Source: Sphingopyxis sp. LC81 (GTDB taxonomy: Bacteria > Pseudomonadota > Alphaproteobacteria > Sphingomonadales > Sphingomonadaceae). Taken from it: a DNA stretch of 64,000 nucleotides. A program made the translations under genes and the position numbers. The stretch lies in the NCBI RefSeq assembly GCF_000756375.1, contig NZ_JNFD01000021.1:124001-188000 (forward strand), read 5' to 3'. Under the pieces are notes generated by a model. That model was given only the letters and a program-made list of their open reading frames with translations. It was not told where the DNA came from and made no database searches. Below, in pieces: positions 52,483 to 59,328 of this stretch. Each line of letters starts with the position of its first letter. Positions within the stretch are counted from its first letter, which is position 1.

Positions 52483-53031
52483 ATGTCCCGTGATACTTAA
52501 CCATGATTGGGAGGTGCGGCACAAGGCGAACCCGGTCTTTCGGCGGGCCTTCTTGTTTCGATTGCGGACAGAAAATGCGGAATCGATGGCGGGCATTCTT
52601 CGATTTCCTGCGCGCCTGCCGTGTCCCGAACGAAAAAGGCGGACATTGCAGGATGTTCTTCCATCGGGGCGCGGCTTATGTGCCTCAGGCTGTCGATTGT
52701 CTTTCGCACGTCCGACGCGGTTAAGGCCGAATTGCCGTAAAGTTCATGCCGAAATGGTGCCAATCTGGTAAGGATTGCCGTCACGGAATCTTGGTGCAAG
52801 GCTCCAATACGGCCGCGCGACGATCGGGCGCGGACGGCAATATGTTCTTCCGTGACACAGAATCCCCGGTCATAACGCGCCGAGAAGCGATGCGAGTATA
52901 GGAAGGGGAAGCTATGCGGCCATATCGGTCGCGAAAAGGTTCCACTGCGCCAGTTAGTTTGCTATCTGCCGCGCGCCTCTCCACCATCTGTGGGCTGTCC
53001 TGGACTAGAGGTCGATTATGCGTGGGGTGGA
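52483..53031. other. Intergenic stretch without a supported gene
   Basis: About 550 bp between the LuxR-type gene (minus) and the 74-residue gene (plus), presumably containing both promoters. A minus-strand open frame of about 100 codons (52497-52799, TTG or GTG start) reads into the LuxR-type gene start but has no recognisable domain and a poor start, so it is not called. Confidence 0.5.
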
Positions 53032-53256
53032 ATGGCCGACGATATCGAGAAGACCAAGGCGCTCCGCGCGATCCGTGATGCGCTGACCGAGCAGCTTCTG
53101 CAGCTCGAACAGCTCGGCGGCTTTTCGGCGGTCGGAGATCTCGCCTGGGTGGCGGGTGACCTCAGTCTCGTCATTGACAGGATCAATAAACAGCTCGGCG
53201 AGGCACCCAGCGAAGAGGAAATCGAGCGGCGCCGCCGCAACCTCTTCCTCAACTGA
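53032..53256 (+). CDS. Small helical hypothetical protein
   Basis: 74 residues from the ATG at 53032, preceded by GGGGTGGA. Sequence ADDIEKTKALRAIRDALTEQ, then LLQLEQLGGFSAVGDLAWVA and an acidic/basic C-terminal helix (EEEIERRRRNLFLN). Looks like a short helical adaptor; no family assigned. It runs towards the winged-helix paralogue. Confidence 0.6.
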   Translation: MADDIEKTKALRAIRDALTEQLLQLEQLGGFSAVGDLAWVAGDLSLVIDRINKQLGEAPSEEEIERRRRNLFLN

Positions 53257-53306
53257 GCCGCTTCGTCCGGTTTCGCCAGGATCGCCGATCGGCTAAGAAT
53301 GGCGGG

Positions 53307-53909
53307 TCAGCTTTCCAAATCGTCGAAATAACTGTCGAGCTCGCTGCGCGCACTCTCGGAGAGCCGGATGAAAATGCGCCGGCCGTCATGCGGATCGGCG
53401 TCCCGGACGAAGAATCCGGCATCGGTCATCATTTTGATCCAGCGGAGGGCTGTCGTCGCCGGAACGGCCGAAGCGATACAGAGGCTCGACACCGATACGT
53501 CGTGCCCGCCTTCATAATGGGCGGCATAGAGGTCGAGCATCATGTCCCACGCGGGGTCGGCGAACATGTCCGCCGGAAAATGGTGCTCGCGCTGGCGGCG
53601 CTGTCGAATGAGGCCGCGCACGAAGCGCGCCCGGCTACGGGTAAAGCTTTGCGGGCCGGTGTCGGCGCGCTTGGCCCCGAAGCCCGGACGCAGCATCCCT
53701 GCCGCGGAATAGCCAGGCGTCGAAACAGCGCTGGTGCCTCCGCCGATATCAGCCACTCGGGCTTGCGGGGCAGGCGCCGACGTCCCGGCGCCCATGTCGC
53801 CCAACTGGTCCATACCTATCAAAATGCGCGCAAGATCGCGTTCAATCTGATCGATCCGCCCGCGGAGCTCTTGATCGCTGCCAGCGCCAGCCATTGCCAT
53901 GTCCGTCAT
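53307..53909 (-). CDS. Winged-helix DNA-binding protein (MarR-like), copy B
   Basis: 200 residues from the ATG at 53909, with AAGGGAGG just upstream. An N-terminal helical segment (GSDQELRGRIDQIERDLARI, possible coiled coil), a Gly/Ser/Ala-rich linker, then a winged helix: MFADPAWDMMLDLYAAHYEG, ASAVPATTALRWIKMMTDAG, RRIFIRLSESARSELDSYF. Paralogue of the protein at 50031-50447 with an added N-terminal region. Confidence 0.8.
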   Translation of the reverse strand: MTDMAMAGAGSDQELRGRIDQIERDLARILIGMDQLGDMGAGTSAPAPQARVADIGGGTSAVSTPGYSAAGMLRPGFGAKRADTGPQSFTRSRARFVRGLIRQRRQREHHFPADMFADPAWDMMLDLYAAHYEGGHDVSVSSLCIASAVPATTALRWIKMMTDAGFFVRDADPHDGRRIFIRLSESARSELDSYFDDLES

Positions 53910-54527
53910 TCGCCTCCCTTTCCCCCAAAAGCGACACGACCAACTATGTCCGAAACCTAACATGGTTTCTGCGGGATTTACATCCGAAGCGGAGGAGATC
54001 GTCATCAGATAGGCGTTCGCCGAGTAGCGACCTGGTTTCCTGAAATTGCAGATTGAAAACAGGCTATTACCGAAAGAGCTTGCGGACCGGATTAGTCGTT
54101 CGACAAAGATTCCTGCCAATTTGAAACCATTGGTCGCCTGTGGTTGGCTTGAACCCATCGATAGGGGAGCCAAAGCTGCGTCAGGCTGGATGCATCGCTC
54201 CATTTCGGGGCTGCGGTGGCTGGGACAAGCATTGCAACGGAAGCACTTCGGAGTCCTTGGTATCGATTGTCGAGTCGCGTGTCGACGCGACAAAGGCCGG
54301 CGTGCGGGGGCGAAATGGCCAGTGGTGGGAAGGATGGCTGTCGCGCAGTGGTGGGCGTGAAGGCAGCCCTCGCAGTGAAGCCTCGCTCGGTCGACGAAAG
54401 GCAGGGTAGGATGGCAACAGCGTTGCGAGGAGTGGCGCGTCACTCAGGCGAGCGAGATGCGTGAGAGTGGGCTTCAGTCCGCTTTCTTCATCCCTTGGAC
54501 AAGAGCTGACGGACTGTAGACGGCCAT
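53910..54527. other. 618-bp region without a supported gene
   Basis: Holds the upstream region of the winged-helix gene and an A/T-richer stretch near 54000-54150. A plus-strand open frame (54046-54360) has no ribosome site, no recognisable domain and ends in Arg/Ala-rich sequence typical of spurious frames. Possibly decayed DNA. Confidence 0.5.
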
Positions 54528-55019
54528 TTACTCTTTAAATCGTTCAATCCGGGCCGACACGGTGCCTGAAGTATCGAGGACGCCGAGGTCGCCTTCGACC
54601 CGTCCTAGCCGAACCAGCCCCTTCGAATAACCAAAGTCGCGGTAGAATATCGCCAGATTCCCCCAAGGGACGTAATAGGCGATGTCGCCAACTGCCGGAT
54701 CGATGCCATCGGGGGCGCCAGTCGTCGACAGGCGTGCGGGAAGGTCGGCAATCTTCTCGGTGCGGTGATAGTCGCTCAATGTCAGGTCGAGCGGCAACAG
54801 GGCGGCGAAGCCCCGGCTCGCCGCACTGTCGTCGAGCGTGGCGATCAATTGGCGGTCGTTGATGATGATCGTCACCTTCATGCCTTGCTCCGCACTTGCC
54901 GTTGCCGCCGCCGCTCGGCCTTGCACCGCAGCGATGGAGGAGGCTGTCCGTTCCGAACACGCCCCTGCGAAAGCGATGGCGGCCATCGCGGCAAACGCCG
55001 ATTCTCTGTTTCCTGCCAT
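54528..55019 (-). CDS. Cyclophilin-like-fold lipoprotein
   Basis: 163 residues with a lipoprotein signal (AAMAAIAFAGAC, lipobox FAGAC). The mature domain (about 45-160) fits the bacterial cyclophilin-like family: GMKVTIIINDRQLIATLDDS, AASRGFAALLPLDLTLSDYH, DIAYYVPWGNLAIFYRDFGY and SKGLVRLGRVEGDLGVL. Members of this small family have no settled enzymatic role. Confidence 0.78.
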   Translation of the reverse strand: MAGNRESAFAAMAAIAFAGACSERTASSIAAVQGRAAAATASAEQGMKVTIIINDRQLIATLDDSAASRGFAALLPLDLTLSDYHRTEKIADLPARLSTTGAPDGIDPAVGDIAYYVPWGNLAIFYRDFGYSKGLVRLGRVEGDLGVLDTSGTVSARIERFKE

Positions 55020-55129
55020 GGCGCGCCAACCGGTTATACCCAGCCTCGTCGGCGTTTTCGATGCCGACGTCTTAGCCGCGCTAAAACCAAGAGACGCGCT
55101 CTTCTAACTCAAGCTCGTCAGCGCCTATC

Positions 55130-55164
55130 TTGCATTGCGCATATTTTGACGCTATATAGCGTCA
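55130..55164 (+). promoter_or_regulatory. Promoter with palindromic operator of the RES/Xre toxin-antitoxin operon
   Basis: -35 TTGCAT (55130-55135), 17-bp spacer, -10 TATATA (55153-55158). The -10 lies inside the perfect 18-bp palindrome TGACGCTATATAGCGTCA (55147-55164). This is the expected layout for autorepression by the antitoxin, which would cover the -10 box. Confidence 0.72.
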
Positions 55165-55198
55165 GAACGTGAGAAATGTGAAATACGAGGAAAACCAG

Positions 55199-55549
55199 AT
55201 GGGCTTGGCACAATACGCAGATGACGGGCTCTTCGCTCCCGGCAAGATCGCCAGAGCTTTGCGCACGACAAGCGAAGAGGTCGCCCGTTCAGCTGGCCTT
55301 GGCCGCGACGCTGTCCAACGCAAAGATCGAGTGCGCTCAGACAAAACCCAACGCCGTCTGCGTGAACTCGTCGAGATACTCAACAAGGTCCGCAGTCGCT
55401 TTGGTTCGGAACTCATGGCTTACGCCTGGTATCGATCTGAGCCCCTGCCGGGCTTCTCAGGCCAGACAGCCATGCAACTCCTACGAGAAGGGCGGGCCGA
55501 CGAAGTGCTTGAGTACATCGACGCTGTCGATGCCGGCGTTTACGCCTGA
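55199..55549 (+). CDS. Antitoxin of the Xre/MbcA/ParS family (DUF2384)
   Basis: 116 residues from the ATG at 55199, with GAGGA seven bases upstream (a GTG at 55169 is the alternative). An N-terminal HTH-like part (KIARALRTTSEEVARSAGLG) and a C-terminal DUF2384 toxin-binding domain ending SEPLPGFSGQTAMQLLREGR, ADEVLEYIDAVDAGVYA. It neutralises the adjacent RES toxin and should repress the operon through the palindrome at 55147. The toxin gene starts 8 bp later. Confidence 0.9.
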   Translation: MGLAQYADDGLFAPGKIARALRTTSEEVARSAGLGRDAVQRKDRVRSDKTQRRLRELVEILNKVRSRFGSELMAYAWYRSEPLPGFSGQTAMQLLREGRADEVLEYIDAVDAGVYA

Positions 55550-55557
55550 TCTCTTCC

Positions 55558-56058
55558 ATGCACTACCAAGACAAGCTTTTTCGGGCTTTGAACCCGGTGT
55601 ATGCGCGCGATCCTCTATCGGGTCGAGGCGCAGAGCTCTATGGAGGCCGCTTCAATCCGAAGGGCTTTCCAGCCCTTTACACTGCAACTTCGCCGATGAC
55701 TGCCGTACGCGAAGCGAACCAGATCGGCGACCTCCAACCAACCACGCTCGTTTCCTATTTGGCTGACGTCGAAAACGTGTTCGACAGCCGACATGAAGCA
55801 GCGCTCAGCGCATACGCAATGACGCCTGCAGGTCTCGCAGATCCAAGCTGGCGCGACCAAGAAAAGAAGTTGGGCAGAGCACCTACCCAGGCTTTCGCAG
55901 AAACTCTCATCGCCGAAGGCTACCAAGGTCTGCTCGTGCCCAGCTTCGTACGCGGAGCGAGAGCCGATGACCTGAATCTTGTACTCTGGAAGTGGGGGCC
56001 GGACCTTCCGGCCCAGATTATTCTCATCGACGATGACGATCGACTAAGTCGAATTTAG
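55558..56058 (+). CDS. RES-domain toxin
   Basis: 166 residues. RES toxins act on NAD+ (MbcT-type) or ADP-ribosylate targets (ParT-type). The conserved polar residues are in place: Arg in LFRALNPVY, GRGAELYGGRFNPKGFPALY, the Glu in TSPMTAVREA and the Ser in LLVPSFVRGARADDLNLVLW. Length is normal, so the toxin looks intact. It lies near the tRNA end of the island, where it may help retain the element. Confidence 0.9.
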   Translation: MHYQDKLFRALNPVYARDPLSGRGAELYGGRFNPKGFPALYTATSPMTAVREANQIGDLQPTTLVSYLADVENVFDSRHEAALSAYAMTPAGLADPSWRDQEKKLGRAPTQAFAETLIAEGYQGLLVPSFVRGARADDLNLVLWKWGPDLPAQIILIDDDDRLSRI

Positions 56059-56092
56059 CAAAAGATGACATGCGTGACGAGGCTGTCGGCCT

Positions 56093-56298
56093 TCATGCTC
56101 CTGCTTGACCGCCAGGAGCGCAATGTAGCCGCAGGCCTCCCCTCTGCTTGCCGTCATAGAGGCAATTCCAGCGCCATAATTTGCCGCCGCTGGGGGTCAC
56201 GCGGAGCAATAAACTGCAGCCATCCGACATCTTATAGGGTTTTGAATTATAGGGTTTTGAACGCGGTTTGCTGCTTTGATCTTGATATCGCTCAGCAT
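56093..56298 (-). pseudogene. Truncated, frameshifted P4-type tyrosine integrase
   Basis: Begins MLSDIKIKAA and, after a frame change, continues SKPYKMSDGCSLLLRVTPSG, GKLWRWNCLYDGKQ: the N-terminal arm-binding domain (DUF4102) of P4-like integrases. The frame is broken by a lost base and a 15-bp tandem duplication, and the catalytic domain is absent. It sits 183 bp from tRNA-Ser, the usual place for such an integrase. Confidence 0.75.
56232..56261 (+). repeat. 15-bp tandem duplication inside the integrase fragment
   Basis: TTATAGGGTTTTGAA occurs twice in direct succession (56232-56246 and 56247-56261), inserting five codons into the KPRSKPYK segment of the integrase remnant. Confidence 0.85.
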
Positions 56299-56345
56299 TT
56301 CTCTTCTCCGAAGATGCCATGTTTTTGGACCGCCGATACCATGGA

Positions 56346-56367
56346 CCAGTACCCGAATTAGTACTGG
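56346..56367. repeat. Short inverted repeat near the tRNA-Ser attachment side
   Basis: CCAGTAC (56346-56352) and GTACTGG (56361-56367) with an 8-base centre, about 115 bp from the tRNA 3' end. Possible arm-type recombination site or excisionase site; not proven. Confidence 0.35.
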
Positions 56368-56480
56368 ATGGCTCCGAACGGTTGCGAACCGCTACGGAAA
56401 ATCGAGCGAGATAAGCATCGGAATTCAGGGAGAAAAAGTCGATATAGCCGGACTTTTACGGACCCCTGCGGACAGGTGTC

Positions 56481-56571
56481 TGGCGGAGCGGGAGGGATTC
56501 GAACCCTCGATACGCTTTTGACGTATACTCACTTTCCAGGCGAGCGCCTTCGACCACTCGGCCACCGCTCC
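56481..56571 (-). tRNA. tRNA-Ser (anticodon GGA)
   Basis: 91 nt including CCA. 5' GGAGCGG pairs with CCGCTCC; class II variable arm (GTATACG/CGTATC-type); anticodon loop CTGGAAA gives GGA; T-arm GAGGG/CCCTC-type with loop TTCGAAT. Intact. Its 3' end (56481-56504) is near-copied at 41931, marking it as the integration site of the island. Confidence 0.95.
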
Positions 56572-56646
56572 GCATGCTCTGGAACGGGCGCCCTAATCGC
56601 TTGGCAGGGCTTTCGCAAGCCGATTGGGCATGGCAGACATCAGCCC

Positions 56647-57669
56647 ATGAAACATCTGCTCCTGTCGGCCGCCCTGGCCGCGTCGCTCATCCTTCCGGCA
56701 TATGGCACGGAGCCCCCACCAATCCCCTCGCCGGGAGAGATTGCGGCTGCGGCGCCGACGAGCGACTGGGTCGCCATCGCGCCGTCGGACCTGCTGGTGA
56801 TGGACCTCGCGCCCGACGCGAAGGGTAAACCGCGCCGCGTTGTCATCCAGCTGATGCCAGCGCCATTTAGTCAGGGGTGGATCGGCAATATCCGCAAGCT
56901 GGCCGCCGCGCACTGGTGGGACGGAACGAGCGTCAACCGCGTGCAGGACAATTATGTCGCGCAATGGGGCGATGCGACTGAAAAGAAGGCGTTACGCGCG
57001 GGTTTGGCGGTGGTTCCCGAGGGTGACTATGTCGTCGCCGACCCGGCGAGCGCCGAAACCATCGTGGAGGGAAAGAAGGTCATAATCATGTCAAAGGATG
57101 AAGCGGCACGACGGGCGGCGAGGATGAAAGAGAACATCGCCATATTCGGAGATGGTTTCGACCCGGACGCCGATGCTTATGCCCCGACGGTGGCGTTCGA
57201 ATCGGGCTGGCCGATCGGTCTCGACGATCGCGGAGTCCCCGACAGGAGGTGGCCGCTCCACTGTTACGCGACGGTCGGCGTCGGACGAAATATGTCACCT
57301 GATACCGGCAGCGGCGCCGAACTCTATGCCGTGATCGGACACGCCCCACGCCATCTCGATCGCAACATCGCCGTTGTCGGCCGCGTCATCAGCGGGATCG
57401 AGCATCTTTCGAGCCTGCCACGCGGGACGGAGGCGCTTGGTTTCTATAAGACCGACGCCGAACGCACACCCATCGCGTCGATCCGCATCGCGAGCGAATT
57501 GCCGGCGGCCGAGCAGCCGAAATTCGAATATCTGTCGACCGAAAGCGACAGCTTCGGCCGATATGTCGATGCGCGCGCAAACCGGCGCGATCCCTTCTTC
57601 ATCACGCCCGCGGGCGGCGCCGATATTTGCAATATCCCGGTGCCAGTACGCCCGGTCGCCGCGAAGTAA
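56647..57669 (+). CDS. Periplasmic cyclophilin-type peptidylprolyl isomerase
   Basis: 340 residues from the ATG at 56647, giving a clear signal peptide (LLLSAALAASLILPAYG). The cyclophilin domain is spread over about 50-270: RRVVIQLMPAPFSQGWIGNI, HWWDGTSVNRVQDNYVAQWG, a long insert, GAELYAVIGHAPRHLDRNIAV and VVGRVISGIEHLSSLPRG. It is longer than E. coli PpiA because of insertions and a C-terminal extension. Proposed role: proline isomerisation in envelope protein folding. Confidence 0.85.
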   Translation: MKHLLLSAALAASLILPAYGTEPPPIPSPGEIAAAAPTSDWVAIAPSDLLVMDLAPDAKGKPRRVVIQLMPAPFSQGWIGNIRKLAAAHWWDGTSVNRVQDNYVAQWGDATEKKALRAGLAVVPEGDYVVADPASAETIVEGKKVIIMSKDEAARRAARMKENIAIFGDGFDPDADAYAPTVAFESGWPIGLDDRGVPDRRWPLHCYATVGVGRNMSPDTGSGAELYAVIGHAPRHLDRNIAVVGRVISGIEHLSSLPRGTEALGFYKTDAERTPIASIRIASELPAAEQPKFEYLSTESDSFGRYVDARANRRDPFFITPAGGADICNIPVPVRPVAAK

Positions 57670-57673
57670 TTCC

Positions 57674-57988
57674 TTGGAGGAGTTCACCGTCACGACGCCG
57701 CTGTGGCGCTGGCAATCGGCGACTGCGCTCGCCTCATGGTTCTTCGTCACAATCGCCGGTGAGGCTGCCGATGGGGTTCGCATGGCGGCGATGACCGGCC
57801 AGTGGCTCGACGGGCGAAAGGGATTCGGGTCGGCGCGCGTCGAGGCGAATATCGGCGGCACGCGTTGGAAGACGTCGGTCTTTCCGCACAAGGAAAGTGG
57901 CGGCTGGTTGCTGCCGGTCAAGGCGATGGTGCGAAAGGCCGAGGGGATCGCCGAGGGCGACAACGTGACGGTGACCGTCAGTCTTTAG
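57674..57988 (+). CDS. DUF1905 domain protein
   Basis: 104 residues if the TTG at 57674 is the start; no ATG or GTG lies before the conserved region. Domain landmarks: TTPLWRWQSATALASWFFVT, GTRWKTSVFPHKESGGWLLP, VKAMVRKAEGIAEGDNVTVT. DUF1905 is a small beta barrel of unknown function. It lies 4 bp after the isomerase stop, so it is probably read from the same mRNA. Confidence 0.75.
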   Translation: MEEFTVTTPLWRWQSATALASWFFVTIAGEAADGVRMAAMTGQWLDGRKGFGSARVEANIGGTRWKTSVFPHKESGGWLLPVKAMVRKAEGIAEGDNVTVTVSL

Positions 57989-58118
57989 GCGGCGTTTCGG
58001 CCTTGCTATCGCGCGCCTGCGCCTTGCGCTTGCGCAGATTGGCGCGCAGCGCCTCGGCGAGGCGGCGTTCGCGTTCGATGTCGGCGGGGGAAGGCGTCTT
58101 GCTCACGCCATGCGCCAT
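57978..58118 (-). CDS. 46-residue basic hypothetical protein
   Basis: Reads MAHGVSKTPSPADIERERRL, AEALRANLRKRKAQARDSKA, ETPPKD. Highly charged and helical, with no disorder-breaking codons; third positions are GC-rich as in core genes. It overlaps the end of the convergent DUF1905 gene by 11 bp. Similar short basic proteins occur in sphingomonads as far as I recall; function unknown. Confidence 0.55.
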   Translation of the reverse strand: MAHGVSKTPSPADIERERRLAEALRANLRKRKAQARDSKAETPPKD

Positions 58119-58224
58119 GCCCGCGAAATCGCCATATCGTCAAGCCTCGCACCTTGACAGGCGCAAGGCGCCCCGTCATAGGCCGCGCCTGCCCAGCGAA
58201 CATCCGTTTGCCGGCATCCCGGTT

Positions 58225-58299
58225 GCTGCTGTAGCTCAGTGGTAGAGCGCGTCATTGGTAATGACGAGGTCGACAGTTCAATCCTGTCCAGCAGCACCA
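58225..58299 (+). tRNA. tRNA-Thr (anticodon GGT)
   Basis: 75 nt with encoded CCA. Acceptor GCTGCTG/CAGCAGC; D-arm GCTC/GAGC; anticodon stem CGTCA/TGACG with loop TTGGTAA; T-arm GACAG/CTGTC with loop TTCAATC. Confidence 0.97.
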
Positions 58300-58306
58300 T
58301 TTTTCT

Positions 58307-59221
58307 TCAGATTTTCGCTGCAAGCAACCAGTCGTGGAAGAGCTTCACTGCGGGCTGGCGCAGCGCGCGGGGGCGGCACACGAACCAATAGCTGTACGGG
58401 CTGTCGACGTCGAAATCGAACAGGCGGACCAGCCGCGGGTCGTGCGCATCGTCGAAATGATGGCCGTGCATGAACGCGACGCCGATCCCCTGCGCAGCAG
58501 CTTCGAGCATCAGCGGCCCCGAATCGAAATAATCGATCCCGGCCGGTTCGAGATAGGGCATGCCGATCGCCTTTTTCCACTCGGCGAAGGTTTCCGGCAT
58601 TTCGCGGTGGAGCAGGACGGTCATCCGCTGCATCTGTTCGGGGACGGTGATCGCGCGATCGCCGTCGGTTAGCGTCCGCGAGGCAATCGGGAACACCTTG
58701 TCCTGGTCGAGCCGCGCGGCATAGAGCACTGGGTCGATCGAGCGTGCGAGCGCGATCGCGGCATCGATGCCGTCGCCCAGCCGGGCTTCGGCATGCGACA
58801 TGGTGTCGATGTCGATATGCAGTTCGGGGTGCTGGCGCCGAAGCTCGGGAAGCCGGGGGAACAGGCGCTGCTGCGCGAAGAGCGGCAGGACGTTGAGGTG
58901 CAGGCGCAGCGAGGCGTCGGGGCTGCCGACCTGTTCGATCACGTTACGCAATTCGTCGAGAATCGGCGACAATTGTTCGTGCAGCGCGCGGCCCGTTTCG
59001 GTCAGGCTGAGCCCATGGTGGTGGCGGTTGAACAGCGGGCGGCCGACGGTATGCTCGAGTGTCTGGATTCGGCGCGACAGCGCGGGCATCGACAGGCCGA
59101 GTTCGATCGCGGCCGCCTTGACCGTGCCGTGACGGGCGACCTCGAGAAAGGCCTCCATGCTGCTGATGGGGGGAAGGCGTGGCATATCGGGTGCCGATGA
59201 TGACATGACCTTGTCGGACAT
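58307..59221 (-). CDS. LysR-family transcriptional regulator
   Basis: 304 residues. N-terminal winged helix: SMEAFLEVARHGTVKAAAIE, LGLSMPALSRRIQTLEHTVG, LFNRHHHGLSLTETG. The effector domain has RRQHPELHIDIDTMSHAEAR and AAAQGIGVAFMHGHHFDDAH. Divergent from the AAA+ ATPase gene with a 107-bp gap, so it may regulate that gene; otherwise its target is unknown. It starts near 59221 with several Met/Ser codons before the domain. Confidence 0.9.
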   Translation of the reverse strand: MSDKVMSSSAPDMPRLPPISSMEAFLEVARHGTVKAAAIELGLSMPALSRRIQTLEHTVGRPLFNRHHHGLSLTETGRALHEQLSPILDELRNVIEQVGSPDASLRLHLNVLPLFAQQRLFPRLPELRRQHPELHIDIDTMSHAEARLGDGIDAAIALARSIDPVLYAARLDQDKVFPIASRTLTDGDRAITVPEQMQRMTVLLHREMPETFAEWKKAIGMPYLEPAGIDYFDSGPLMLEAAAQGIGVAFMHGHHFDDAHDPRLVRLFDFDVDSPYSYWFVCRPRALRQPAVKLFHDWLLAAKI

Positions 59222-59328
59222 GCCAGAATTTTGTGCAGTGCGTCATAAATGGCTGTGGTGCCGGGGGTCGCAAATAGGGAACGACCATCCTATCTTCGGC
59301 ATTCTGACTATTTTGCGGGAGACACGCC

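Larger units (their letters stand above)
41931..56480. mobile_element. Degraded genomic island integrated at tRNA-Ser(GGA)
   Basis: The segment lies between a 24-base tRNA-Ser 3'-end near-copy (41931) and the intact tRNA-Ser (56481-56571), in the same orientation. Next to the intact tRNA is a frameshifted, truncated P4-type integrase. Near the left copy is a truncated short-chain dehydrogenase end. Intergenic DNA is visibly more A/T-rich than the flanks (for example about 42090-42310 and 54000-54150). Cargo is accessory: regulators, a TonB receptor, hydrolases and a toxin-antitoxin pair. No intact mobility gene was found, so the element appears fixed. Confidence 0.68.

Noticed and set aside
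52497..52799. Minus-strand 100-codon open frame before the LuxR-type gene
   Set aside because: TTG or GTG start without a ribosome site and no recognisable domain; could be real but not supported enough.
54046..54360. Plus-strand open frame in the 53.9-54.5 kb gap
   Set aside because: No ribosome site, no domain, Arg/Ala-rich end; judged non-coding.
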